Shown: positions 25,410 through 34,213, numbered from the stretch's first letter. The stretch is DNA of 64,000 nt from Roseicyclus marinus (GCF_030163795.1 NZ_JASJOF010000003.1:109501-173500), one strand, 5' to 3'. A program made the numbers and translations. Notes: generated by a model from the letters alone, not told the origin.

Positions 25410-25454
25410 GCCCGCAGCCTCGGCCAGTTTGGTTAAGGCCGGGTAAACCGCGCC

Positions 25455-25766
25455 TCAGAACCGTTCCGCGCGCAAAACCTCGCAATCGGTGACGGTGACG
25501 ACCCCGATATGCCGCTCGACCACGGCAAAGGCCGCGTCCAGCAATCCGTCCAGCCGTTCGGGCCGGATGATGCAGACGACGCTGACCATGCCCCCCGCGC
25601 GGCTGACCTGTCCCTCGCGGCTCCATTGGCCCGACCGACCCGACCCGCCCAGCACGGGCAGGATGGTGAAACCCGTCACCCCCGCCTTGACCAGGGCGTT
25701 GGTCAACCGCGTCTCCATCACCGCCTCGATGGTGATCTCGACCCGTTTCGCCTTGTGGGTCTGCAT
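25455..25766 (-). CDS. sbtB: PII-like regulator paired with SbtA (SbtB-like)
   Basis: 103-residue trimeric PII-fold protein: RVEITIEAVMETRLTNALVKAG (8-29), GFTILPVLGGSGRSGQW (32-48), GGMVSVVCIIRPERLDGLL. It lacks the classic T-loop tyrosine stretch of GlnB/GlnK, and its glycine-rich GGSGRSG turn is like SbtB proteins. ATG 25766 is 5 bp after the sbtA stop, strong evidence for a functional pair. SbtB proteins bind adenine nucleotides including cAMP and control SbtA. Placement in this subfamily is inference from pairing and pattern. Confidence 0.85.
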   Translation of the reverse strand: MQTHKAKRVEITIEAVMETRLTNALVKAGVTGFTILPVLGGSGRSGQWSREGQVSRAGGMVSVVCIIRPERLDGLLDAAFAVVERHIGVVTVTDCEVLRAERF

Positions 25767-25771
25767 GTCTG

Positions 25772-26752
25772 TCAGGCTCCGGTCACGAGGCTGGCCACCG
25801 CGAGATAGAGCGGGATGCCCAGCGTCAGGTTGAAGGGAAAGGTCACCCCGAGCGACAAGGTGAGATAGACGGAAGGGTTGGCCTCGGGAAGGGCGACGCG
25901 CATGGCGGCGGGCACCGCGATATAGGAGGCCGAGGCGCAGAGCGTCATGAACAGCACGACGCCACCCGTGGACAGGCCCAGCAAAAGCCCCGCCATCAAC
26001 CCAAGGCTCGCGCCGATGGGCGGCATGATGACCCCAAAGAGGAAAACGCCGGGTGTCAGGACCGACCGCGCATCGCGCAGGCCACGGCCTGCGACCAGCC
26101 CCATGTCGAGGAGGAACAGGCACAACACCCCCTGAAACGGCGCAACGATTAGAGGCGAGATCATCGCCATCCCCTCCGCCCCGGTGATCCAGCCGATGGC
26201 GAAAGAGCCGACCAGCAGAACGATGGACCCGTTGAGCAGGATTTCCCGCATCAACCCCTCTTCCATCTCTGCGCCAGCCTTGCCGAACCGCGCGATGAGC
26301 CAAAGCGCCGACAGGATCGCGGGCGCCTCCATCACGGCGGCGACGGCGACCATGTAGCCTTCGGACGTCAGGCCCGCGGAGCCGATGACCGATGTGGCCG
26401 CGACGAAGGTCACGATGGAGATCGATCCGTAATGCGCCGCGACCGCTGCCGCATCGGTCACATCCAGCCGGGTCATGCTGCGCAACAGGGCAAAGGCGAT
26501 CAGCGGAATGCTGAAGGACAGGATCAGCCCCGCCACCAAAGACAGCAGCAGCGTTGCGTCGATGCCGTGATCCGAAACGCTGACCCCGCCCTTGAAGCCG
26601 ATCGAAACCAGCAGGTAGATCGACATGCCCTTGGCGATCGCCTCGGGGATCGACAGGTCGGACCGGGCAAGGCTGGCCAGCAGGCCCAGCGCGAAGAACA
26701 GGATTATCGGCGACAGGAGGTTTCCGGCCGCAAGCGCCAGTATTCCGTCCAT
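25772..26752 (-). CDS. sbtA: sodium-dependent bicarbonate transporter SbtA
   Basis: 326-residue inner-membrane protein with about 10 helices in two inverted halves. Family-typical segments are NLLSPIILFFALGLLASLAR (11-30), LVSIGFKGGVSV, AAHYGSISIVTFVAA, LFLLDMGLVAGRGL and AVPAAMRVALPEANPS. SbtA symports Na+ and bicarbonate and is best known from cyanobacteria; proteobacterial homologues exist. The start is 65 bp downstream of the carbonic anhydrase stop and its stop is 5 bp before sbtB. Together these form a dissolved-inorganic-carbon module. No RuBisCO lies in the window, so the bicarbonate may feed anaplerotic carboxylation. Confidence 0.9.
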   Translation of the reverse strand: MDGILALAAGNLLSPIILFFALGLLASLARSDLSIPEAIAKGMSIYLLVSIGFKGGVSVSDHGIDATLLLSLVAGLILSFSIPLIAFALLRSMTRLDVTDAAAVAAHYGSISIVTFVAATSVIGSAGLTSEGYMVAVAAVMEAPAILSALWLIARFGKAGAEMEEGLMREILLNGSIVLLVGSFAIGWITGAEGMAMISPLIVAPFQGVLCLFLLDMGLVAGRGLRDARSVLTPGVFLFGVIMPPIGASLGLMAGLLLGLSTGGVVLFMTLCASASYIAVPAAMRVALPEANPSVYLTLSLGVTFPFNLTLGIPLYLAVASLVTGA

Positions 26753-26817
26753 CCTCAGGCCCCCCGGATCAGCACAGCGTCGCGCCCGTGTAGTCGGCGC
26801 GCCCGCGGCGGTAAAGT

Positions 26818-27468
26818 TCAGCCTTTGACGAAATGGCGCACAGTCCCGTCGAATGTCTCGAGGTTCATCTCGGCCAGATCGGTCCAGAGCCCATGCAACG
26901 TGACATCGCCCGCATCAACCGCCTCGGCGACGAAGGGATAGCTGAGCAGGTTTTCGAGGCTGATCTGGATGCCTTCCTTTTCCAGCGCGGTCTGGCGATC
27001 CTCGGGATTGGTGATGTCCGCGATCCGGGCCACGGCAGGCCGCAACGTGTCGAGCCAGCGCCCGATGAAGCTTTCCTGCCGCTCAAGGTCGGGGGCCTCG
27101 CCCGCGCACATCTGAAGGCACCCGCGCACGCCGCCGCAGTTCGAATGGCCCATCACAATGATATGGCCGACATGCAGGTATTTCACCGCGAATTCCACCG
27201 CGGCCGCCGTGCCGTGGTGGCGCCCGTCGGGCGTATAGGGCGAGACGAGGTTGGCGATGTTGCGATGCACGAAGACCTCGCCCACCTGTTGCGCAAAGAC
27301 GGCTTCGATCGCGACGCGGCTGTCGCAGCAGGCGATGACCATGGCGCGCGGCGTCTGGCCTTCGATGGCGAGCCTGCGGAAAAGGTCGCGGTTGCCGGGA
27401 AATTCATGGGTTTTCCAGTCACGATACCGGTGCAGCAGGTAATCGGGCAGGGATTTCACACGGTGCAT
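26818..27468 (-). CDS. beta-class carbonic anhydrase
   Basis: 216-residue cytosolic zinc enzyme interconverting CO2 and bicarbonate. Zinc ligands are C48 (ACCDSR), H108 and C111 (GHSNCGG), with the D49-R51 dyad of the open-site type. HRNIAN at 68-73 is also conserved. The ATG at 27468 has AAGGCCGAG upstream. It is first in the operon CA-sbtA-sbtB. Cyanobacterial SbtA systems normally avoid cytosolic CA leakage; here the CA is encoded with the transporter, a difference worth noting. Confidence 0.93.
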   Translation of the reverse strand: MHRVKSLPDYLLHRYRDWKTHEFPGNRDLFRRLAIEGQTPRAMVIACCDSRVAIEAVFAQQVGEVFVHRNIANLVSPYTPDGRHHGTAAAVEFAVKYLHVGHIIVMGHSNCGGVRGCLQMCAGEAPDLERQESFIGRWLDTLRPAVARIADITNPEDRQTALEKEGIQISLENLLSYPFVAEAVDAGDVTLHGLWTDLAEMNLETFDGTVRHFVKG

Positions 27469-27615
27469 GGGTCTCGGCCTTGATCTCGTTCCGGTTGAAT
27501 AGACCGGATTGCTGACAAATTGGAGCTTCTTCTTGCGCCGCGCTCAAGGGTTTCTTCAGCGCCTTGCGGCATCTTCCCGCAATCCCGTGGTGGGGGTGAT
27601 CTGTGGAGCGTGTTG

Positions 27616-27999
27616 ATGACGGCGGTGGTGACGATGCTTCCGCTGGGGGAACCTGCGCGGTTCAACCCCGGCCAGCTTGAGAAATTATGCGAGAAACTGG
27701 GCGATCTGCGCGCCGAGACCGAGGTGGCGCATGCCCTTGACCGGTTGTCCGCGTTGCTGGACGAACTGGCGCGCTACAGCGGTGGCCCCGATCACACCGA
27801 TATGGCGGCGCTGCTGGACGGTGTGGTCCGCGATGCGCAATTGATCGGCATGGCGACACTGGCCCGTGTCGGGCAGAACGCGGCCGATTGCCTGCGCGGC
27901 GGCGATCCCACGGCCTTGGCGGCAACATTGGCCCGGCTGCTGCGCGTCGGCGACCGGTCGATCCACGCGATCTGGGACCTTGAGGATGTTTCCGGCTAA
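27616..27999 (+). CDS. conserved helical hypothetical protein
   Basis: 127 residues, all-helical in pattern, no family recognised. Segments are PARFNPGQLEKLCEKLGDLR (12-31), EVAHALDRLSALLDELARYS, LLDGVVRDAQLIGMATLARV, and RVGDRSIHAIWDLEDVSG at the end. The size and helix pairing recall Hpt or chemotaxis helical bundles, but no phosphorylatable HxxKG histidine is present. ATG 27616 has GTGGAG upstream; the longer frame from TTG 27520 has no ribosome site. It is divergent from the carbonic anhydrase and 63 bp ahead of the aminopeptidase. Confidence 0.7.
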   Translation: MTAVVTMLPLGEPARFNPGQLEKLCEKLGDLRAETEVAHALDRLSALLDELARYSGGPDHTDMAALLDGVVRDAQLIGMATLARVGQNAADCLRGGDPTALAATLARLLRVGDRSIHAIWDLEDVSG

Positions 28000-28062
28000 G
28001 CCCACTTGCGGCGGCGGGGGCGGGCGCTAGTGTGCGGCCCGACCAAGGAAAGCCCCGATGAC

Positions 28063-29454
28063 ATGACCCGATCCCTGTGTTTCGCCCCCGCCTCGCCCGA
28101 TGCCATCGCCCTGCACCTCGTCGCGCCCGATGCGCTGGAGGCGCGGCTGGAAAACCTGCCCACGGCACAGGCGGCTTGGGCCCGGCATCACGGGTTTGCC
28201 GCAACGCTGGGGCAGGTCTGCGCGCTGCCCGGGGATGCCGGGCGGCCCGCCGCGATCCTGATCGGAACCGGCACGCCGCACGACCGTGCGCGCCAACGGT
28301 TCGCCATCGGGGCAGCCATCGCCGGCTTGCCGGAGGCGGATTACGCGCTGATCGACCCGCTTGTTGGGACAGAGGGTGAGGAAATCGCGCTTGGCTACCT
28401 GTTGTCGCTCTACCGCTTCGACCGCTATCGTACCCAATCCCGGCCCAAGGCCCGGCTGGTCGCGCCGCAGGGTGTCGACAGCGCGCATCTGGAACGCATC
28501 GCGGCGGCCGAGGCGCTGACCCGCGACCTGATCAATACCCCCGCCGAAGACATGGGGCCGGATGCGCTGGAGGCTGCCGCCCGCACGCTGGCCGAAGAAT
28601 TCGGGGCGGAGATTTCCGTGACCGCTGGCGATGAGCTTCTGGCCCGCAACTTTCCCCTGATCAACACCGTCGGGCGCGCCGCGGCGCGCGCGCCCCGCCT
28701 GATCGATCTGCGTTGGGGCAGGGGCGCGCGATCGGTCACGCTGGTGGGCAAGGGCGTGTGTTTCGACACCGGGGGCCTGAACCTCAAGCCCGGTGCGTCC
28801 ATGGGCCTGATGAAAAAGGACATGGGCGGGGCGGCGACCGTTCTGGGCCTTGCCCGCATGATCATGGCCGAGGGGCTGGACCTGTCGTTGCGGGTGTTGA
28901 TCCCAGCGGTGGAAAACGCGGTGGCAGGCAATTCCTTTCGGCCCGGCGATATCTTCACCGCGCGCAACGGCAAGACGGTCGAGATCAACAACACCGATGC
29001 CGAGGGGCGGCTGGTTCTGGCGGATGCGCTGGCTTTGGCCAACGAAACACCCGCCGATCTGACCATCTCCATGGCCACACTGACCGGGGCCGCCCGTGTC
29101 GCGGTGGGCGCCGATCTTGCACCCTTTTTCACAGATGACGAAGGGTTTGCCACAGCCTTGACCCAAGCGGCGGCGCAGGTGGCCGACCCGGTCTGGCGTC
29201 TGCCGTTCCACGCACCCTACGAGACGATGATCGAACCCGGCATCGCGGATCTCGACAATGCGCCCTCGGGCGGGATGGCGGGCGCGATCACAGCCGCGCT
29301 TTTCCTGCGCCGCTTTGTGCCAGATGTTCCGAAATACGCGCATTTCGACATCTACGGCTGGTCGCCCTCGAATGCGCCCGCGCGGCCCAAGGGCGGCGTC
29401 GGGATGGGCGCGCGCGCCATCTTCCGCGCCCTGATCGACGGAACCGCACCATGA
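28063..29454 (+). CDS. M17 family leucyl aminopeptidase
   Basis: 463-residue cytosolic dizinc aminopeptidase. The C-terminal catalytic domain has KGVCFDTGGLNLKP (about 230-243), MKKDMGGAA, and the metal/bicarbonate signature NTDAEGRLVLADAL (about 310-323). The N-terminal M17 macro-like domain (1-140) is shorter than in PepA. ATG 28063 has AAGGAAAG upstream. It overlaps the NlpC/P60 gene by 4 bp. This pair recurs in alphaproteobacteria and suggests joint processing of peptidoglycan-derived peptides; that role is inference. Confidence 0.92.
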   Translation: MTRSLCFAPASPDAIALHLVAPDALEARLENLPTAQAAWARHHGFAATLGQVCALPGDAGRPAAILIGTGTPHDRARQRFAIGAAIAGLPEADYALIDPLVGTEGEEIALGYLLSLYRFDRYRTQSRPKARLVAPQGVDSAHLERIAAAEALTRDLINTPAEDMGPDALEAAARTLAEEFGAEISVTAGDELLARNFPLINTVGRAAARAPRLIDLRWGRGARSVTLVGKGVCFDTGGLNLKPGASMGLMKKDMGGAATVLGLARMIMAEGLDLSLRVLIPAVENAVAGNSFRPGDIFTARNGKTVEINNTDAEGRLVLADALALANETPADLTISMATLTGAARVAVGADLAPFFTDDEGFATALTQAAAQVADPVWRLPFHAPYETMIEPGIADLDNAPSGGMAGAITAALFLRRFVPDVPKYAHFDIYGWSPSNAPARPKGGVGMGARAIFRALIDGTAP

Positions 29455-30293
29455 CGCGCGATCCGCGCCTGACCCCGTCCAACGGGCGTGTGGCCCACGC
29501 CTCGCTGGAAGGCGAGGTCGAGGCCGAACGCTTCGTCAAAGGTCGCTGGATGAGCGTTCAGCAGCCCATGGTCAACATCACCGAAACGCCGCGCGGGGCG
29601 CGGGCCAGCCAGCTTTTGTTCGGGGAGCGGTTCCTAGCGCTCGAGACCGACGAGGGCTTCACCTTCGGCATGGCCGAACGGGATGGCTACTGCGGCTATG
29701 TCCTGTCTGGCGCGCTGACCGGCGCGGTCGATGCGACGCATTGGGTCATCGCGCCGGCAACCCATCTCTACCCCAAGCCCGACATCAAGACCGCGCCGGA
29801 TGTGGCGCTGTTCTTCGGCAGTCGGGTGCAGGTGACGGGCGACCGGGACGGGTTCCAGCGGATCCAGACCGGCCATTACATCCCCGGCCAACACCTGATG
29901 CCGATCAAGGCGCGGTTTTCCGACCCGGTGGGGATCGCCGACCTGTTTCTGGGCACGCCCTACCTGTGGGGCGGGTGCAGCCGCTGGGGGATCGATTGCT
30001 CGGGTCTCGTGCAAACGGCACTGATCGCCTGCGGCATCGACTGTCCGCGCGACAGCGACCAGCAATTCGCCGCCCTCGGGCAGGATGTGCCGCAAGATGC
30101 GCCGTTGGAACGGGGCGATCTGGTGTTCTGGCGCGGGCATGTGGGCCTGATGTCGAGCGACACGATGCTGCTTCATGCCAATGCCCATCACATGGCGGTC
30201 GCCTATGAACCGCTGGCCGAAGCCGCCGAGCGGATCGCGGCGCGCGAATTCGGCGACATCACGGCCATTCGCCGTTTGCCAGGTCTTGGTTAG
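29451..30293 (+). CDS. NlpC/P60 family peptidase with SH3-like domains
   Basis: 280 residues, no signal peptide, so probably cytosolic. The N-terminal half (about 20-150) has two SH3b-like segments, for example GRWMSVQQPMVNI and THLYPKPDIKTAPDV. The C-terminal NlpC/P60 domain has catalytic C183 (GIDCSGLVQ), H230 (WRGHVGL) and a third polar residue at H242 (LLHANAHH). It resembles gamma-D-glutamyl-diamino acid endopeptidases. Its ATG overlaps the aminopeptidase stop (ATGA), and its stop overlaps that of the convergent DUF2794 gene by 4 bp. Confidence 0.9.
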   Translation: MTRDPRLTPSNGRVAHASLEGEVEAERFVKGRWMSVQQPMVNITETPRGARASQLLFGERFLALETDEGFTFGMAERDGYCGYVLSGALTGAVDATHWVIAPATHLYPKPDIKTAPDVALFFGSRVQVTGDRDGFQRIQTGHYIPGQHLMPIKARFSDPVGIADLFLGTPYLWGGCSRWGIDCSGLVQTALIACGIDCPRDSDQQFAALGQDVPQDAPLERGDLVFWRGHVGLMSSDTMLLHANAHHMAVAYEPLAEAAERIAAREFGDITAIRRLPGLG

Positions 30294-30628
30294 GGTTCGA
30301 CCGCTCGGATCAGCTTGCGTTCCAGCACCCGCAAGACCGTCTTGAGGTCGTGCCCGCGCTTGAGGATCTGCCCATCCATCCCGATGACCGCATACATGCC
30401 CTGCCGCTCACGCAGGCGCGGGCGCTTTTCGATGCGGTAGATCGGATGCTCGGCCGTGCGGCGAAAGATGGAAAAGACGGCGACATCCGACAGGTGCGAA
30501 ATGCCGTAATCCCGCCATTCGCCCGCAGCGACCATACGGCCATAGAGCGTCAGGATCACGCTCAGCTCCTTGCGGTCGAAGGCAACCTGATCCGTGCGCG
30601 TGGCGGGCCCGATGGGCTGGAACTGCAT
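30290..30628 (-). CDS. DUF2794 protein
   Basis: 112-residue alphaproteobacterial protein of unknown function. The core is well conserved: FDRKELSVILTLYGRMVAAGEWRDYG region (about 18-43), VAVFSIFRRTAEHPIYRIEKRP, and GQILKRGHDLKTVLRVLERK. The start is ambiguous between ATG 30628 (MQFQPIG) and ATG 30634; neither has a strong ribosome site. It is downstream of ilvE, with an intrinsic terminator between. No catalytic motif is evident. Confidence 0.85.
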   Translation of the reverse strand: MQFQPIGPATRTDQVAFDRKELSVILTLYGRMVAAGEWRDYGISHLSDVAVFSIFRRTAEHPIYRIEKRPRLRERQGMYAVIGMDGQILKRGHDLKTVLRVLERKLIRAVEP

Positions 30629-30680
30629 CACCATAAGGGAATGGTGGGCGTGATGGGGGCGGAAATCAAGCGCTGAACGC

Positions 30681-30711
30681 AAAACGACCCCGGACATGCC
30701 GGGGCCGTTCT
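30681..30711 (-). terminator. intrinsic terminator of ilvE
   Basis: Arms around ccccgg/ccgggg with flanking aacg/cgtt pairs and TTTT on the minus strand, about 20 bp past the ilvE stop. The near-palindrome means it could also function weakly in the other direction. Confidence 0.8.
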
Positions 30712-30729
30712 CGAAAGCTCAGGCGAGGG

Positions 30730-31599
30730 TCACGCCCGGACCAGCGCCTCGTAAGCGTCGGACATGTGGCGCGTCAGGTTGCCGACCTCGAAATTGTAAT
30801 CCCCGATCTGGCCCACCGGCGTGACCTCAGCGGCGGTGCCGGTCAGCCAGCATTGTTCGAAACCTTCCAGTTCCTCGGGCATGATGTGGCGTTCGTGGAC
30901 CTTGATCTGGCGCTCGTTCAACATGCCGATCACGGTCTGCCGCGTGATCCCGTTGAGGAAGCAATCGGGCTTGGGCGTATGCACCTCGCCATCCTTGACG
31001 AAGAAGATGTTCGCGCCCGTCGCCTCGGCGATGTAGCCGCGATAGTCGAACATCATCGCGTCCGAGCAGCCCTTGGCCTCGGCGGCATGCTTGGACATGG
31101 TCGCGATCATGTAAAGACCCGCCGCCTTGGCCTGATAGGGCGCGGTTTCGGGGGCCGGGCGGCGCCATTTGGCGATGTCGAGCTTGGCGCCCTTGGTCTT
31201 GGCGTCGCCGTAGTAATTGCCCCAGCTCCAGGCCGCGACGGCCATCCGCACCGGGTTGCGCTTGGACGAAACACCCATGTCGTCGCCCGCCCCACGCCAC
31301 GCGATCGCGCGGACATAGGCGTCGGTCAGGCCATTGGCCTGCATGACCGCGTATTTCGCGGCCTCGATCTCGTCGACGGTATAGGTGATCGGCATGTCGA
31401 TCATCTCGCCCGATTTAAGAAGGCGCTCGGAATGCCAGCGGGATTCAAAGATCTTGCCGTTATAGGCCCGCTCCCCCTCGAACACGGAGGAGGCGTAGTG
31501 CATCGCATGGGTCAGGATGTGCACATTGGCGGACCGCCAATCCACCAGCGCCCCATCCAACCAGATCTTGCCGTCACGATCGTCATAGGCCCCGGCCAT
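30730..31599 (-). CDS. ilvE: branched-chain amino acid aminotransferase
   Basis: 289-residue fold-type IV PLP enzyme for the last step of Leu/Ile/Val synthesis. Features: MAGAYDDRDGKIWLDGALVD at the N-terminus, HYASSVFEGERAY (about 34-46), PLP lysine in TMSKHAAEAKG, DYRGYIAEATGANIFFV and LNGITRQTVI. ATG 31599 matches relatives and has AGGATCAGGA upstream; ATG 31623 would add 8 residues. It is divergent from petP over 191 bp, an arrangement seen in other Rhodobacterales. Confidence 0.95.
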   Translation of the reverse strand: MAGAYDDRDGKIWLDGALVDWRSANVHILTHAMHYASSVFEGERAYNGKIFESRWHSERLLKSGEMIDMPITYTVDEIEAAKYAVMQANGLTDAYVRAIAWRGAGDDMGVSSKRNPVRMAVAAWSWGNYYGDAKTKGAKLDIAKWRRPAPETAPYQAKAAGLYMIATMSKHAAEAKGCSDAMMFDYRGYIAEATGANIFFVKDGEVHTPKPDCFLNGITRQTVIGMLNERQIKVHERHIMPEELEGFEQCWLTGTAAEVTPVGQIGDYNFEVGNLTRHMSDAYEALVRA

Positions 31600-31790
31600 C
31601 GTCCTGATCCTCGTCTCTGTCACCGGCTCTTCCCACCGGATCGTTTTTCGAATGTTGCGCGGAAAATGCCCGAAGCGGACATAATATTGCGCAAAACGCC
31701 CTATTCGCTAACAATTGATTCTTGGAAAGTCAACAAGGCTGACTTAAACTGCCGGAAAATCCCGAAGGGGAAAACGGAAGGGACAGCCAT

Positions 31791-32306
31791 ATGGCAGATC
31801 GCAACGCGGCGAACCTGATGGGGCGCGGGGAAAGCCTTCTGTTTCTCACCGACGACCAGTTGCGCCGGGGGATCGAGGCCATGTTCTTCGCCTATCGGGG
31901 CTTCACCGCCGACCCTGACCGCATCTTGCAGGATTTTGGATATGGCCGCGCGCATCATCGCGCGATCCATTTCATCAACCGCTCCCCCGGAACGACGGTA
32001 AACAACCTGCTTTCGATCCTTGGCGTCACCAAGCAATCCCTGAACCGCGTCTTGCGCACGCTGGTCGAGGATGGGCTGGTCGACAGCCGCGTCGGCACAC
32101 GGGACAAGCGCGAACGCCACCTGTTCCTGACGCAGAAAGGCGCCGATCTGGAACGCGCCCTGTCCGAGGCACAGCGCAACCGGATGCGCGACGCCTTTCG
32201 CAATGCCGGACCCGATGCGGTGGCAGGCTTTCGCGCGGTGCTGGAGCAGATGATGGACCCCGACATGCGCCGCCACTACCAGGAAGGCGGGGACGGTAGC
32301 CGATGA
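31791..32306 (+). CDS. petP: MarR family regulator PetP
   Basis: 171-residue winged-helix regulator. The wHTH spans about 55-125 (AHHRAIHFINRSPGTTVNNL, KQSLNRVLRTLVEDGLVDSR, DKRERHLFLTQKG). PetP with PetR was defined in Rhodobacter capsulatus as essential regulators near the cytochrome bc1 genes. Its stop overlaps the petR ATG by 4 bp. It lacks a recognisable ligand pocket. No bc1 genes are in this window, so its targets are elsewhere. The name rests on the petP-petR pairing and homology pattern. Confidence 0.85.
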   Translation: MADRNAANLMGRGESLLFLTDDQLRRGIEAMFFAYRGFTADPDRILQDFGYGRAHHRAIHFINRSPGTTVNNLLSILGVTKQSLNRVLRTLVEDGLVDSRVGTRDKRERHLFLTQKGADLERALSEAQRNRMRDAFRNAGPDAVAGFRAVLEQMMDPDMRRHYQEGGDGSR

Positions 32307-33016
32307 CGACGGATATCGGCGCGCATCTGTTGATCGTGGATGATGACGAACGCATCCGTGGCCTGTTGCAGAAATTCCTGATCCGGCACGGGTTCATGGC
32401 AACCGTCGCCCGCGACGCGGCACAGGCGCGGCGGCTGCTGGCGGGCCTTTCCTTCGACCTGATCGTGCTGGACGTAATGATGCCGGGCGAGGACGGATTG
32501 AGCCTGTGCCGCGATATCCGCGAGGCCCATGGCACACCCATCTTGCTGTTGACGGCACGGGGCGAGACAGGCGACCGGATCAGCGGGCTCGAGGCCGGGG
32601 CGGATGATTATCTCGCCAAACCCTTCGAACCCAAGGAGCTGCTGCTTAGGATCAATGCGATCCTGCGCCGGATGCCCAAGCCCGAGCGCGAGACCGAGGT
32701 GCCGCAGATCCTGCATCTGGGGCCGATCCGCTACGATCTGGACCGGGGTGAATTGTGGCATGGCGCGCAGCCCGTGCGCCTGACCGCGACCGAAGCGGCG
32801 CTGATGCGCATTTTCACCGGCGGGCCGAACAAGGCCTTCAGCCGCGCGGAACTGGTGACGTTGCTCAACCGCGACAAGATCGGCGCAGAGCAGGTGCAGG
32901 AACGCGCCGTGGACGTGCAGATCACGCGCCTGCGCCGCAAGATCGAGCCGGACCCAAAGCAGCCGCGCTATTTGCAGACGGTGCGCGGCGCGGGTTACAT
33001 GCTGTCACCCGACTGA
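32303..33016 (+). CDS. petR: OmpR-family response regulator PetR
   Basis: 237 residues. Receiver domain (about 7-120) with the acidic pair IVDDD (11-15), phospho-acceptor D57 in LIVLDVMMPGEDG, and the conserved lysine in LAKPFEP. The C-terminal OmpR/PhoB winged helix (about 140-235) ends TVRGAGYMLSPD. It is translationally coupled to petP. No cognate histidine kinase is adjacent, which also holds in R. capsulatus. It probably activates essential genes. Confidence 0.93.
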   Translation: MTTDIGAHLLIVDDDERIRGLLQKFLIRHGFMATVARDAAQARRLLAGLSFDLIVLDVMMPGEDGLSLCRDIREAHGTPILLLTARGETGDRISGLEAGADDYLAKPFEPKELLLRINAILRRMPKPERETEVPQILHLGPIRYDLDRGELWHGAQPVRLTATEAALMRIFTGGPNKAFSRAELVTLLNRDKIGAEQVQERAVDVQITRLRRKIEPDPKQPRYLQTVRGAGYMLSPD

Positions 33017-33035
33017 CCCCGGAAGGCGCAAGACC

Positions 33036-33968
33036 ATGACGCTTCTCGTCGAAAACCCCGCAGGGCTCGACCATCTGACGCCGCCCGGCCACCCCGAGCG
33101 TGTCGAACGGCTCGAAGCGGTCAACAAGGCGCTGTCGGCCCCCGAATTCGACGACCTGACGCGGATCATCGCGCCCATGGCCGATGAGGCCGCGCTCCTC
33201 CTTGGTCATCCGCAAGACTACATCGACCATGTCCGCGCCAGCATGCCCGACAGCGGCATGGTCGGTCTTGACCCCGATACATGGGCCAGTCCCGGATCGT
33301 GGGAGGCGGCGCTGCGCGGTGTGGGCGGATGCCTTGCCGCCGTCGATGCGGTTCTGGCCGGAACCAACCGGAACGCCTTTGTTGCCACCCGCCCGCCCGG
33401 CCATCACGCCGAACGCGACCGGGCGATGGGCTTTTGCCTGTTCTCCAACGTCGCCATCGCAGCGCGCCATGCGCTTGAGGTGCATGGGCTGTCTCGCGTT
33501 GCGGTGGTGGATTTCGACGTTCATCACGGCAACGGCACACAGGACGTTCTGTGGAATGAACCGCGCGCGCTGTTTGTCTCGTCACAGCAGATCCCGCTTT
33601 ATCCCGGAACGGGGGCGGCCAGCGAACGCGGCGGGTCGAACAACATGTTGAACCTGCCGCTTCCGCCCGGATCGGGCGGGGCCGAGATGCGGCGCGCCTA
33701 CCAGACACAGGCCTTTGACCGTCTGCGTACGTGGCAGCCCGAACTGATCCTGATTTCAGCGGGCTTTGACGCGCATGCCGATGATCCGCTGGCCAATCTG
33801 AGCTGGACCGAAGCGGATTTCGCATGGCTCACGCGGGCGCTGTGCGACATCGCGGATGAGGTTTGCGCCGGGCGCGTGGTCTCGACTCTCGAAGGCGGCT
33901 ATGATCTGCCCGCATTGGCGGCTTCGGTCGCGGTGCATGTCACGGAATTGAAGGAGCGGGGCGCATGA
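33036..33968 (+). CDS. histone-deacetylase-family amidohydrolase
   Basis: 310-residue zinc-dependent deacetylase of the class II HDAC/acetylpolyamine amidohydrolase type. Motifs are HPERVERLEAVN near the N-terminus, RPPGHHAERDRAMGFC with the paired catalytic histidines, VVDFDVHHGNGTQD with zinc ligands, and LISAGFDAHADDPL. The substrate (acetylpolyamine, acetyl-lysine or other) cannot be told. It starts 19 bp after petR and its stop overlaps xseB by 4 bp, so it is the first of deacetylase-xseB-ispA-dxs. The grouping is common in Rhodobacterales. Confidence 0.9.
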   Translation: MTLLVENPAGLDHLTPPGHPERVERLEAVNKALSAPEFDDLTRIIAPMADEAALLLGHPQDYIDHVRASMPDSGMVGLDPDTWASPGSWEAALRGVGGCLAAVDAVLAGTNRNAFVATRPPGHHAERDRAMGFCLFSNVAIAARHALEVHGLSRVAVVDFDVHHGNGTQDVLWNEPRALFVSSQQIPLYPGTGAASERGGSNNMLNLPLPPGSGGAEMRRAYQTQAFDRLRTWQPELILISAGFDAHADDPLANLSWTEADFAWLTRALCDIADEVCAGRVVSTLEGGYDLPALAASVAVHVTELKERGA

Positions 33969-34210
33969 GCCAAGGCAAGCCGATCGGCGAGATGAGTTTC
34001 GAGGAAGCCATTCGCGAGCTTGAGCAGGTCGTGACCGCGCTGGACCGCGGCGATGTCGCGCTGGAAGACTCCATCAAGCTTTATGAACGCGGCGCGGCGC
34101 TCAAGGCGCGCTGCGAGGCGAAGCTGAAAGAAGCCGAGGAAAAAGTCGCGCAGATCACGCTCGACGCCAGTGGCCAGCCGACCGGGACCACACCGGTCGA
34201 AGGTCTCTGA
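33965..34210 (+). CDS. xseB: exodeoxyribonuclease VII small subunit
   Basis: 81 residues, the usual length. Canonical helical hairpin with MSFEEAIRELEQVVTALDRG (10-29) and ALEDSIKLYERGAALKARCE (33-52). It partners with XseA (not in the window) in ExoVII, which degrades single-stranded DNA. It overlaps the deacetylase stop by 4 bp and precedes ispA by 3 bp. Confidence 0.95.
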   Translation: MSQGKPIGEMSFEEAIRELEQVVTALDRGDVALEDSIKLYERGAALKARCEAKLKEAEEKVAQITLDASGQPTGTTPVEGL

Positions 34211-34213
34211 CAA

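Noticed and set aside
25455-25766. Ordinary GlnB/GlnK nitrogen PII
   Set aside because: No uridylylation-type T-loop, no amtB or glnA neighbour, and it is directly coupled to sbtA.
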